Below are positions 1 to 8,064 of a DNA stretch of 64,000 nucleotides, one piece after another. The stretch lies in the NCBI GenBank assembly GCA_947454235.1, contig CANGIY010000008.1:1-64000 (forward strand). The letters are read 5' to 3'. The notes under the pieces were generated by a model, which was not told where the DNA came from, did not search any database, and worked only from the letters and a program-made list of their open reading frames with translations. Source of the stretch: Chitinophagaceae bacterium. GTDB taxonomy: Bacteria; Bacteroidota; Bacteroidia; Chitinophagales; Chitinophagaceae. A program made the translations under genes and the position numbers. Each line of letters starts with the position of its first letter. The first letter of the stretch is position 1.

Positions 1-132
1 CATATAAAACGTCGAAGATGGCTTAACGAAGACACCGGCAATGTTGTATACCGGGACTGGAATTTAGTTGCTAAAGGGACGCGGATCACGAATGATTTCG
101 CGACTTTTTTAAAAGAAATCAATCGATACTAA
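1..132 (+). pseudogene. ISAon1-type transposase, N-terminal ORF (3' end only)
   Basis: The first 43 codons read as the end of a protein that continues off the left edge and stops with TAA at 130-132. The residues KRRRW, a VVYRDW segment, AKGTRIT and a final FLKEINRY match what I recall of the N-terminal-region ORF of ISAon1-family elements, which are common in Bacteroidota. The next ORF overlaps it by a few bases in another frame, as in those two-ORF elements. Only a remnant is visible here, and I infer that the element is not functional because the second ORF stops early. Confidence 0.7.
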
Positions 133-262
133 GTCTTTGAGTGTCGAGTCCATTGGTTCATTTTATGGAATCAGCGGGAAGAAATTGGGCAGAACTTACC
201 GAAATACACTAAGTGAGTACAGGCAAGCCTCCTATAAAGGAGACAACACAGATAATGCCTAA
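128..262 (+). pseudogene. ISAon1-type transposase, second ORF, truncated
   Basis: In the frame starting at 128 (TTG at 137) the reading is SLSVESIGSFYGISGKKLGR, then a short tail and TAA at 260-262. The VESI..FYG..GK.L..Y...LS pattern is that of the start of the catalytic transposase ORF of ISAon1-family elements. The normal protein runs on for roughly 300 residues, so nearly all of it, including the DDE catalytic region, is missing. The homology fades around 230. The truncated membrane-protein gene on the other strand ends within about 10 bases of this ORF's stop, so a deletion or recombination junction lies at about 230-290. Confidence 0.6.
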
Positions 263-268
263 AATGGC

Positions 269-352
269 CTAGCCGTCTCTTTCCTTTAAATAGTAGAGGA
301 ATGGTATCAGGTTAAGCATCTGCGCAAGCAGCCAGATCTTAAGAATTCTCAT
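269..352 (-). pseudogene. truncated paralogue of the upstream small membrane protein
   Basis: Reading leftwards from ATG at 350-352 gives a 27-residue peptide that begins MRILKIWLLAQMLNLIPF and stops at 269-271. It closely matches the start MRVIKIWFLAQLLNMVPY of the complete gene at 339-767. The ATG lies inside the end of that gene, a 14-base overlap typical of translationally coupled neighbours. It was therefore probably the second of two tandem paralogues and lost everything after the first membrane segment at the IS-remnant junction. It is too short for routine gene calling. Confidence 0.6.
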
Positions 353-767
353 GATTCAAAATTTGAGTTTGAGCAGATTCAATGGTTTCTGAAGATTTGG
401 GTACATAGGCCCGGTAGTAACAAATGGTTGCAACAAATGTTGCTGAAGCTGGAATGGCCATTATTGGCCATTCACGTAACGGAGCACCATCCAATACTGT
501 TAATGTGTAAGCCGCTACCAGCGCTGTAATAGCAGGGAGCAAAAGAACAGAAGTGTAAAAAATGGTTGTCGTCTTTAGTTGCAGATTAACCAGCACCCAA
601 TTGGCAATTACAAACGCCAACAACGCCAATAAGCCACCCAAAAAAGAAATCATGCCAATTGCCCCCAGCACTATCCAACTTTCACCAGCCTCCATATTGA
701 TGATCAGAAACTGATAGGGAACCATATTCAGTAGCTGAGCCAGAAACCAGATTTTAATAACCCTCAT
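339..767 (-). CDS. small multi-pass membrane protein, unknown function
   Basis: The protein has 142 residues. An in-frame ATG lies further upstream at 806, but the start at 767 (MRVIKIWFL) is preferred because the truncated paralogue at 352 begins at exactly the equivalent residue. Hydrophobic segments lie at about residues 3-22, 32-58, 65-85 and 97-117, suggesting four membrane helices and a short polar tail rich in E, S and Q. I recognise no family. The next gene downstream overlaps its end and is a broken copy of the same family. Confidence 0.6.
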   Translation of the reverse strand: MRVIKIWFLAQLLNMVPYQFLIINMEAGESWIVLGAIGMISFLGGLLALLAFVIANWVLVNLQLKTTTIFYTSVLLLPAITALVAAYTLTVLDGAPLREWPIMAIPASATFVATICYYRAYVPKSSETIESAQTQILNHENS

Positions 768-922
768 AAAAGTACTTTGTATTACAAAGTTACAAACAAT
801 TTGCAAAAATTTTGATCATTTTTTCTAAGTGGCTTTTGATAGTAATAATCTTTCATATAGTAAATACATTGACGGTATAAAAAAAAGGAAAAATTTGTAC
901 CTTCGACAGTCTAATAAATGAA

Positions 923-2350
923 ATGCAAATTTCGCCTTCGAAATCCCTGAGATTTAGTATAATAGTGTCCATTATTGCTTGGTGTATAACCACCTTACTA
1001 TCCTGGAGCTCCCAAAATATATATCCACTACATAAGGCCATTGTTGATTGCGATACTGCTCGCTTAAACCAACTAATAAATAAAGGGGCCGATGTAAATG
1101 AATTAAATAACCATGGCCTAACACCTCTTCAATCGTCATTTGCGCTCCATTTTTCTTTGAGGCGAGAAATTTTAACCAAGTTAATTGCTTCGGGAGCCGA
1201 GGTGAACAAATATTCGAAAAATGGCTGGACATCATTACATTTTGCCGCTCAATTGAGGGATACCATGGCGCTGAGAATATTGCTGCTTAATGGTGCAGAT
1301 ACTAGTCTTAAAAATCCAAATGGAAAAAATGCACACCAGATAGCTTTAGAGGTTATTAATGTTTGGAGAAATATTGACCAAAAGCACGACACAAGGAATA
1401 TTGCCACTCTGGACGCCTTTTCAAAATTCAAATCTTCGCCCTACCCACAAAAACATATCAATAGGAATGGCGGCGCATTATATAACAATAAATATCACTA
1501 TATATTTTCCAAATTAAAAATTCAGCAAAAGGAATTGGATGCAACTTCAAATGCCCTTTGGATATTGGTTGTACTACTACTTTGGTTTATGCTCAAAGCT
1601 GTTTTAAAGAACGAGAATAGCCGAGGCATTAAAATACTGTTCAACAATTTGAGCTTAGTGGTTTGGGGATACGCATTATGGTTTGGAATATTGCAGCCCT
1701 TTTTTGTTGCTTCAGCATATATCCCATCACTTTCCATGTACCCGACACTTACCATAAACGACAATATTCTGGCTAATAAGCGGTATAGAAAAATAAAAAG
1801 AGGCTGTATTGTTATTTTTAATCCGGAACCAGAGCAAGAACTAAATAGGAATGTGTATGTTATTAAGCGAGTTTTGGGTATGCCAGGAGACACTGTGGAG
1901 GTACACAGAGCCAAATTACTGATTGACGGCATAGAACAAACAAATAGTAGCAGAAATGGAATTGCACTCCATTGCTGGCTGCGAAGACAACTTGGGTTTC
2001 CAGAAGGTGAACCAATGCGAATAAATAACGATGGAAAATTATTTATTTCAGAGAAAGAGATACCATTGAGCCAATTGGCTGAAGCGATTCAAATTCCGGA
2101 ATACAAAATTAAACTAATCTCCGGCTCTTTACTAATCAACAGGAAAATACAAAATGAATACTATATTTTCGAAGACATGGACTATGATTTGCCTACTCAC
2201 GTGGTTCCGGAAAATAAAGTATTTTTAATGGGTGATAATCGTAATCGTTCAATTGACAGCCATATTTGGGGGGATATTAATATTGAGCAATTAGAAGGAA
2301 CGGTATTTTGCAGATATCTACCATTAAGTAGAATGATATGGTTTGACTGA
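923..2350 (+). CDS. ankyrin-repeat / signal peptidase I fusion protein
   Basis: The protein has 475 residues. A membrane segment at ~10-28 is followed by about three ankyrin repeats at ~33-135, recognisable by PLHKAI, L..KGADVN, GLTPLQ, ASGAEVN and GWTSLHFAA. A linker and two membrane segments (~212-229 and ~241-262) lead into a signal peptidase I (family S26) domain. Box B is PSLSMYPTL with the predicted nucleophile Ser271. Box D is IKRVLGMPGD with the general base Lys315. Box E is MGDNRNRSIDSHIWGD at ~436-451. All catalytic motifs look intact, so an active leader peptidase is expected, with its active site outside the inner membrane. A normal signal peptidase I has no ankyrin part. The gene stands alone and converges on a cluster of three small membrane-targeted peptides. 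Function and substrate are not known. Confidence 0.88.
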   Translation: MQISPSKSLRFSIIVSIIAWCITTLLSWSSQNIYPLHKAIVDCDTARLNQLINKGADVNELNNHGLTPLQSSFALHFSLRREILTKLIASGAEVNKYSKNGWTSLHFAAQLRDTMALRILLLNGADTSLKNPNGKNAHQIALEVINVWRNIDQKHDTRNIATLDAFSKFKSSPYPQKHINRNGGALYNNKYHYIFSKLKIQQKELDATSNALWILVVLLLWFMLKAVLKNENSRGIKILFNNLSLVVWGYALWFGILQPFFVASAYIPSLSMYPTLTINDNILANKRYRKIKRGCIVIFNPEPEQELNRNVYVIKRVLGMPGDTVEVHRAKLLIDGIEQTNSSRNGIALHCWLRRQLGFPEGEPMRINNDGKLFISEKEIPLSQLAEAIQIPEYKIKLISGSLLINRKIQNEYYIFEDMDYDLPTHVVPENKVFLMGDNRNRSIDSHIWGDINIEQLEGTVFCRYLPLSRMIWFD

Positions 2351-2356
2351 AGAACA

Positions 2357-2388
2357 TTAAAGGAAGCGTTTAGCAACCCGCTCCTTAA
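2357..2388. terminator. imperfect hairpin between convergent genes
   Basis: TTAAAGGAAGCG and CGCTCCTTAA form an imperfect stem around a short loop, between the end of the signal-peptidase fusion and the end of the last small peptide gene. The position suits a bidirectional terminator, but the stem is imperfect and no long T-run follows. Confidence 0.35.
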
Positions 2389-2522
2389 CAGGTTACTGTA
2401 TTTTCATCACCACCACTCGGCTCAGCCATGGCTGCTTTTTGTTGCTGTATTTTGTAATATACTCCTCCGCTCACTACCGGAGTTGCGACTACCAGCAATA
2501 GTATGATCGTTAATTTTTTCAT
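2385..2522 (-). CDS. small membrane-targeted peptide, copy 3 of the array (diverged tail)
   Basis: This 45-aa ORF has an MKKL start, a hydrophobic stretch at residues ~4-22, then VYYKIQQQKAAMAEPSGG and a short tail ending in a single Cys. It is the last of three tandem paralogues in the direction of transcription, 27 bases after the stop of the middle copy. The first 38 residues match the other two closely, but the CGGGRDC tail has been replaced by DENTVTC. The conserved reading frame amid base changes suggests real coding. The family is not recognised; it resembles in size and layout the short secreted peptides of Bacteroidota. Confidence 0.6.
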   Translation of the reverse strand: MKKLTIILLLVVATPVVSGGVYYKIQQQKAAMAEPSGGDENTVTC

Positions 2523-2549
2523 CGTTATATGTATTTTGTTGAAACTAAA

Positions 2550-2696
2550 CTAACAGTCACGGCCGCCGCCGCATTTTATGTTGTCACTACCCGGCTCAGC
2601 CATGGCTGCTTTTTGTTGGTGTACTTTGTAATATACACCTCCGCTCACTACCAGAGTTGCAGCTACCAGCAATAATATGATCGTTGATTTTTTCAT
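2550..2696 (-). CDS. small membrane-targeted peptide, copy 2 of the array (CGGGRDC tail)
   Basis: This 48-aa ORF begins MKKSTIILLL, has one hydrophobic segment to about residue 22, the shared KVHQQKAAMAEPG segment, and a C-terminal motif CGGGRDC with two cysteines. The upstream copy ends 27 bases before its start and the downstream copy begins 27 bases after its stop, with nearly identical spacers, so the three are probably one transcript. Function unknown. The hydrophobic start could be a signal peptide (possible cleavage before MAEP) or a membrane anchor. Confidence 0.65.
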   Translation of the reverse strand: MKKSTIILLLVAATLVVSGGVYYKVHQQKAAMAEPGSDNIKCGGGRDC

Positions 2697-2723
2697 CGTT
2701 ATATGTATTTTGTTGAAACTAAA

Positions 2724-2873
2724 CTAACAGTCACGGCCGCCGCCGCATTTTATGTCGTTACCACCACTCGGCTCAGCCATGGCTGCTTTTTGTTGGTGTA
2801 CTTTGTAATATACACCTCCGCTCACTACCAGAGTTGCGGCTACTAGCAATAATATGATCGTTGATTTTTTCAT
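2724..2873 (-). CDS. small membrane-targeted peptide, copy 1 of the array (CGGGRDC tail)
   Basis: This 49-aa ORF is the first of three tandem paralogues in transcription order. It differs from the middle copy only near the end (PSGGNDIK against PGSDNIK) and shares the CGGGRDC tail. The roughly 174-base unit (gene plus 27-base spacer) has been duplicated twice. The region upstream (2874-2983) is AT-rich and should hold the promoter; an imperfect -7 box, TAATTTCG on this strand, lies at about 2913-2920. I do not know the family. Confidence 0.65.
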   Translation of the reverse strand: MKKSTIILLLVAATLVVSGGVYYKVHQQKAAMAEPSGGNDIKCGGGRDC

Positions 2874-2983
2874 CGTTATGAGTATTTTACAGCTAAGTTA
2901 AAATAGATATCCGAAATTACCAAACTTCTGTATAATAGATTTTCATCCCATAAAGTCTCTCATTTAAAGTCTTGTTTTACTGC

Positions 2984-3826
2984 CTACCTGTTCAAAAACC
3001 TCCCACTGGTAATAACAACACCAACATTAAAATAACATTGGGTTGCATTGCCCTTTAAAACATTTTGTACAATGGGTTGGTTGTACACCTTTGTAGCTAT
3101 TGTATCGGTATATGAATAAGGGATGTATCCAGCCACTACACGGAATGCAAATTCCCCTTTAACATGTTTTATAAAAAAGTCACCATCATTTTTGGCGCGA
3201 TAAATAAGCCACAACTGAGCCGCATACGCACCTCTATTAGGTGTAAGCACAGTAGAGATATAAGACTCCATTGAATTGTTACTGCCCTGTTGCTTGTAAG
3301 TCGATTTGGTATAATACCCGGAATTATCAAGATACCAATTATCAAAACTCACATTGATGTGTGGTTGCAGGATAAACTTTCCAACAGGCCAGTTGTAGTA
3401 CACACCCCAATTAAAACCCGAAAAGAATGGCATGTCCTCGGTGTTACCATCCATGCCATAGGCTTTTTCCCATGGCTGAACGCCATTTACAAAGTAATCA
3501 GGATGCGCCGTGGCAAACTTTTGAAAGTATCTGTTGAAGTCCAGCTGTTTCCAAAAGAAACAAATCCCCACTTCCAGACCTATTTTATCTTTCCATGCGA
3601 GTCCTAACAGTCTACCCTGAGTTTGAATTCCCAAACCAAAACCTGTAAAGCTTCCGTCAGAATAGCCCTTGTTCAACAAAGAGTCTGTGTCAATTTTATC
3701 TATTACTTCATTAACTGTACGAACAGGATGATTTTGTGCTATAAGTTCGTCTAATGAGGGCGGCAAAAGGAAAGCCTGCGACTGACTGTATGTCTTAAAA
3801 ACTGCTTTAAATTTCCCTTTTGGCAT
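2984..3826 (-). CDS. chimeric ORF: IS1182-type transposase start joined to an outer-membrane-like protein
   Basis: The 280-aa ORF has two unrelated parts. Residues 1 to ~53 carry the pattern FKTYSQSQAFLLPPSLDELI..NHPVRTVNEVIDKID, the start of IS1182-family transposases as I know them. From about residue 56 (SFTGFGLGIQTQGRL) the sequence changes to alternating polar/aromatic strands such as GLEVGICFFWKQLDF, GVYYNWPVGKFILQPHINVSF and AFRVVAGYIPYS, typical of an outer-membrane beta-barrel. It lacks a signal peptide, which a barrel needs for export. I infer that a deletion after IS insertion joined the transposase start in frame to the remainder of a barrel gene. It is probably not functional. 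Confidence 0.65.
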   Translation of the reverse strand: MPKGKFKAVFKTYSQSQAFLLPPSLDELIAQNHPVRTVNEVIDKIDTDSLLNKGYSDGSFTGFGLGIQTQGRLLGLAWKDKIGLEVGICFFWKQLDFNRYFQKFATAHPDYFVNGVQPWEKAYGMDGNTEDMPFFSGFNWGVYYNWPVGKFILQPHINVSFDNWYLDNSGYYTKSTYKQQGSNNSMESYISTVLTPNRGAYAAQLWLIYRAKNDGDFFIKHVKGEFAFRVVAGYIPYSYTDTIATKVYNQPIVQNVLKGNATQCYFNVGVVITSGRFLNR

Positions 3827-3959
3827 ACTATAAATATACGCAAAAATCCTTATTTAGCAAAGTGTTCTGACAACTTTATTTCTTAGAATTTTATCTCATA
3901 TCCTGATAGAATCAACAAAAAACAAAAAGAGGCTGCCCTTTTGAGACAGCCTCTTTTTT
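3667..3959 (-). mobile_element. IS1182-family remnant (left end plus first ~53 transposase codons)
   Basis: The transposase-like N-terminus at 3667-3826 is preceded on the minus strand by about 100 bases of AT-rich sequence and then a strong inverted repeat at 3924-3959. An outer terminal repeat beginning GAGGCTGTC would be plausible for this family, but I could not verify it. The right end and the catalytic domain are missing. The extent is approximate. Confidence 0.5.
3924..3959. terminator. strong hairpin with A/T flanks, terminator-like
   Basis: AAAAAGAGGCTG and CAGCCTCTTTTTT pair as a perfect 12-bp stem around an 11-base loop. It has a T-run on both strands, so it could end transcription either way. 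It may equally be the outer end of the IS1182 remnant. Confidence 0.55.
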
Positions 3960-4546
3960 GTGTCCACCTCATCCCCTACCCTTCTCCGCCAGCGATAGAA
4001 GGGTGCATTGATGCCGTGACATCAATGAGGTTGTGTTAGAATAAATAGATTGAGTTTTGGTGTAGCCAAACCTAATGCAGGTTTGGCTCGGGGAATATCC
4101 ATAACTACCACTGGCGCAAGTTTGGGGCGTGAGCTACGCGGGCAAGCCAACTTGTGCCTTGCCAAATAGATGCGGTCTCATGACCCGCATTCGACCATAT
4201 TTTGTTAGATTCAGGATATTCAGAAAACACTGGCGCAAGTTTGGGGCGCGAGCTGCATGGGCAAGCCAACTTGTGCCTTGCCAAATAGATGCGGTCTCAT
4301 GACCCGCATTCGACCATATTTTGTTAGAATCAGAATTACAGAATTTTCAGGATAAGGGGTGCGTGAAATATTGCGTGCGAGATATAGGGCGAATGCCATT
4401 CGCCCCTACATGATGATGGCATTTTTGTTGACCTAGCAATATATTTACCGGTAAGCTGTAGGGGCGAAAGGCTTTCGCCCGGCAACAACATCATTAGGAA
4501 ATAGAATTACGTTGCCGTTATAGAATGCCTGCGCTCTCCCCCCCCA
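3960..4546. other. gene-free, repeat-rich stretch
   Basis: No credible ORF. It begins with a copy (3966-4035) of a dispersed palindromic element that starts CACCTCATCCCC and recurs at 17989, 18340 and 20321. Two direct repeats follow (4110 and 4229), then two small palindromes: GGGCGAATGCCATTCGCCC at about 4388 and GGGGCGAAAGGCTTTCGCCC at about 4462. The second occurs again in nearly the same form at about 15298. Confidence 0.6.
4110..4336. repeat. two direct repeats of ~105 bp, period 119 bp
   Basis: Copies start at 4110 and 4229 (ACTGGCGCAAGTTTGGGGCG) and run to about 4217 and 4336, with only a few differences. Each contains two potential hairpins: GGCAAG...CTTGCC and ATGCGG(TCTCATGA)CCCGCAT. 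No ORF crosses them. They look like a REP/BIME-type non-coding element, not a CRISPR, since there are only two long copies and no short spacers. Confidence 0.7.
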
Positions 4547-4578
4547 CAAAAAAAAGCCGCCCGAAGTTCGAGCGGCTT
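4547..4578 (-). terminator. Rho-independent terminator of atpD-atpC
   Basis: AAGCCGC and GCGGCTT pair around an 11-base loop, and the A-run at 4547-4555 becomes a U-tract on the minus strand. It lies 23 bases after the atpC stop. Confidence 0.8.
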
Positions 4579-4600
4579 AGTATTGTTAGATGCAAAAATA

Positions 4601-4855
4601 CTAGGATTGGGCAGTGGCGTCTTCGATCATCACACTGGCTTTGTTGTTGAGTATTTCAACAAAACCTGAAGAGATTTCGTACACTTCGCTGCGCGTCTTA
4701 TCAACCAGTATTTTCATTTTACCCTTTCCGAGTGCTGATATCATGGCAGCGTGGTTGTCCAGAATTTCAAACGAACCGTCAACGCCGGGAAGCTGAATTC
4801 CGTACACATCGCCACTATAGACCTTATGCTCGGGGGTGAGTATTTCCAAATGCAT
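4601..4855 (-). CDS. atpC: F-type ATP synthase epsilon subunit
   Basis: The 84-aa protein is the beta-sandwich domain of the F1 epsilon subunit, which links gamma to the c-ring in the central stalk. Recognisable segments are LEILTPEHKVYSGDV near the start, LPGVDGSFEILDNHAAMISAL, and a final EVYEISSGFVEILNNKASVMIEDA. The C-terminal helical hairpin found in the ~135-aa proteobacterial subunit is absent, as is usual in Bacteroidota. It begins 8 bases after the atpD stop in the same operon and is followed by a terminator. Confidence 0.93.
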   Translation of the reverse strand: MHLEILTPEHKVYSGDVYGIQLPGVDGSFEILDNHAAMISALGKGKMKILVDKTRSEVYEISSGFVEILNNKASVMIEDATAQS

Positions 4856-4863
4856 ACTGCTGA

Positions 4864-6387
<1,524 letters not shown>

Positions 6388-6410
6388 TTAGCTTAACTGG
6401 AAATTTTGCG

Positions 6411-6441
6411 CAAAGGTAAGGGTGTATTGTCAAAAATCAAA
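6411..6441 (-). promoter_or_regulatory. Bacteroidota-type promoter of atpD
   Basis: On the minus strand a TTTG (6438-6441) is followed after 19 bases by TACCTTTG (6411-6418), matching the Bacteroidota sigma consensus TTTG-N19-TAnnTTTG. It leaves a leader of about 35 bases before atpD. Confidence 0.75.
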
Positions 6442-6542
6442 AGTATAATTTCAACAAAAAAGATTTATTGCAATTCGTAGGTAGTTTTTTCACATTATTT
6501 GAACATTCAATAAAAGCAATCAGCTGCCATCCAACAACCCTT

Positions 6543-7973
6543 TTACCTCATATTCCTTTTAATTATTGTCCCCAGCATCTTTAATGCCCGCTCAACTTCG
6601 GGCGTCCATTGCATGCCATAGCTCAGGCGGAAACAGTTTTCGTACCGTTCCTGCAAAGTAAACATGGAACCGGGCGCAATACTTATTTTATGTTGCATGG
6701 CTTCGTGGTAAAGGTCGTATGTATCTATTTTGCCCGGCAGTTCAACCCACAATATAAAGCCACCCTTTGGTGCAGTTAGTTTTATCTCTGCCGGAAAATA
6801 CTCTCCGATTGCCCTCGTGAATTGCAGGCAGTTTGAGTTGAGCGTTGTGCGCAACTTCCTTAAATGGTGTTCGTACCTACCTGTCGCCAGAAAATGTCCT
6901 ATTGCTGCTTGTTGCGCCGTTGCTGTGGTGATGCTGTGGTACAACTTCAGGCTTTTTACTCTTTCGGCATACTTACCAGCTGCTACCCACCCCACTCTAT
7001 AACCCGGTGCCAATGTTTTAGAAATGGAACTGCACCAAAGCACATTGCCCTCTTCGTCGTATGATTTACATGACTTAGGGCGTTTATCGCCAAAATAAAC
7101 ATCGCCATACAAATCGTCTTCAATCAACGGAACTCCCTCTCTTGCCAACAATTTCACCAGGGCTTTCTTGTTTTCTTCAGGCATACAATAACCGGTCGGG
7201 TTACTGAAATTGGTTACAAAAAAACAAGCTTTAATGTTGTGCTTTTTAATGGCTTTCGCAACATCATCAGGGTCTACGCCAGTATCAGGGTGGGTAGGTA
7301 ATTCCAGTATTTTTAAACCAATGCTTTGGGCAAAACGCAATACACCAAAATAAACAGGGCTTTCGCACGCAATGGTATCTCCCGGCTTGGTGATGGCCAT
7401 CAAGCTGTATGCAATGGCATTCATACATCCCGATGTGGTTATAATATCATCTTGCTTCAAAGCACCATCCCAGTTATAAGAAGTGCGGGCTATTTGCCTA
7501 CGCAACACCTCATTGCCTTGCAAGTCTTCGTAAGAAGTACCGTTGGATGGTAATTCGCGCAATGCCTGAATCATGGATTTATTGAGACGGGCAAGTGGCA
7601 AAATTTCAGGGGCAGGTACACTTAACGAAAACTTTGTAATGCCCGGCATATTGAAATCGCGGTATACCTCCCCAATCATGGCTTCAACATTCTTGGTTTT
7701 CACTTCCAATGCAGGGTCGCTCTTCTCAATTTTCTTTGGAAAACGAGCGGGATTGAAAATGACATAGTATCCCGACTGTGGTCTTGACTCTATCAGTCCC
7801 TTTGATTCCAGCAAGTAGTATGCCTGGAGTATCGTACTCACACTCGCTGTGTGCAGTTTACTCAATGCCCGCACCGAAGGTAGCTTATCACCAATCTTAA
7901 GTACATTATTAATAATCTGGTGCTGCAATCCGTCAGCGATGTTTTCGTATAAAAACTGTTCTTCTGTTGCCAT
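6543..7973 (-). CDS. MocR-type GntR/aminotransferase transcriptional regulator
   Basis: A 476-aa protein (start MATEEQFLYENIADGL at 7973; an in-frame ATG at 8027 would cover the divergent promoter region). The winged-helix GntR domain occupies ~1-75 (LPSVRALSKLHTASVSTILQ, then LIESRPQSGYYV). A fold-type I aminotransferase domain follows with SGCMNAIAYSL, NFSNPTGYCM, EDDLYGD and the PLP-lysine motif SSISKTLAPGYRVGW. Such regulators bind PLP or an amino-compound and usually control a divergent gene. Here the divergent gene is an EamA exporter in front of ilvE, so control of amino-acid export or metabolism is a reasonable inference. The effector is unknown. Confidence 0.88.
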   Translation of the reverse strand: MATEEQFLYENIADGLQHQIINNVLKIGDKLPSVRALSKLHTASVSTILQAYYLLESKGLIESRPQSGYYVIFNPARFPKKIEKSDPALEVKTKNVEAMIGEVYRDFNMPGITKFSLSVPAPEILPLARLNKSMIQALRELPSNGTSYEDLQGNEVLRRQIARTSYNWDGALKQDDIITTSGCMNAIAYSLMAITKPGDTIACESPVYFGVLRFAQSIGLKILELPTHPDTGVDPDDVAKAIKKHNIKACFFVTNFSNPTGYCMPEENKKALVKLLAREGVPLIEDDLYGDVYFGDKRPKSCKSYDEEGNVLWCSSISKTLAPGYRVGWVAAGKYAERVKSLKLYHSITTATAQQAAIGHFLATGRYEHHLRKLRTTLNSNCLQFTRAIGEYFPAEIKLTAPKGGFILWVELPGKIDTYDLYHEAMQHKISIAPGSMFTLQERYENCFRLSYGMQWTPEVERALKMLGTIIKRNMR

Positions 7974-8064
7974 AGCTTTTAAAACTGTACTGGTCAAAAA
8001 TACGTTTTTTGTATCTGTTTTGTTCAAAAAAAACTTTTGAAATTTGCCCTAATTCTTGAACATT
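7974..8064. promoter_or_regulatory. divergent control region between MocR regulator and EamA exporter
   Basis: This 91-base region separates the two start codons. It contains two similar tracts, CTGGTCAAAAAT (~7991) and TTGTTCAAAAAA (~8022), in the same orientation. MocR proteins typically bind paired direct repeats between divergent genes, so these are candidate operators. The match rests on eye alignment only. Confidence 0.4.

Noticed and set aside
2385-2873. Tandem copies read as an intergenic DNA repeat or CRISPR
   Set aside because: The copies encode in-frame peptides on the minus strand with start and stop codons and drift mostly at tolerant positions; unit size of about 174 bases does not fit a CRISPR.
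2385-2873. NVEALA-family label for the small peptides
   Set aside because: Length and hydrophobic start are similar, but the NVEALA motif itself is absent (AAMAEP instead), so I give no family name.
4110-4336. CRISPR array
   Set aside because: Only two long copies and a tiny gap; no short regular spacers and no cas genes.
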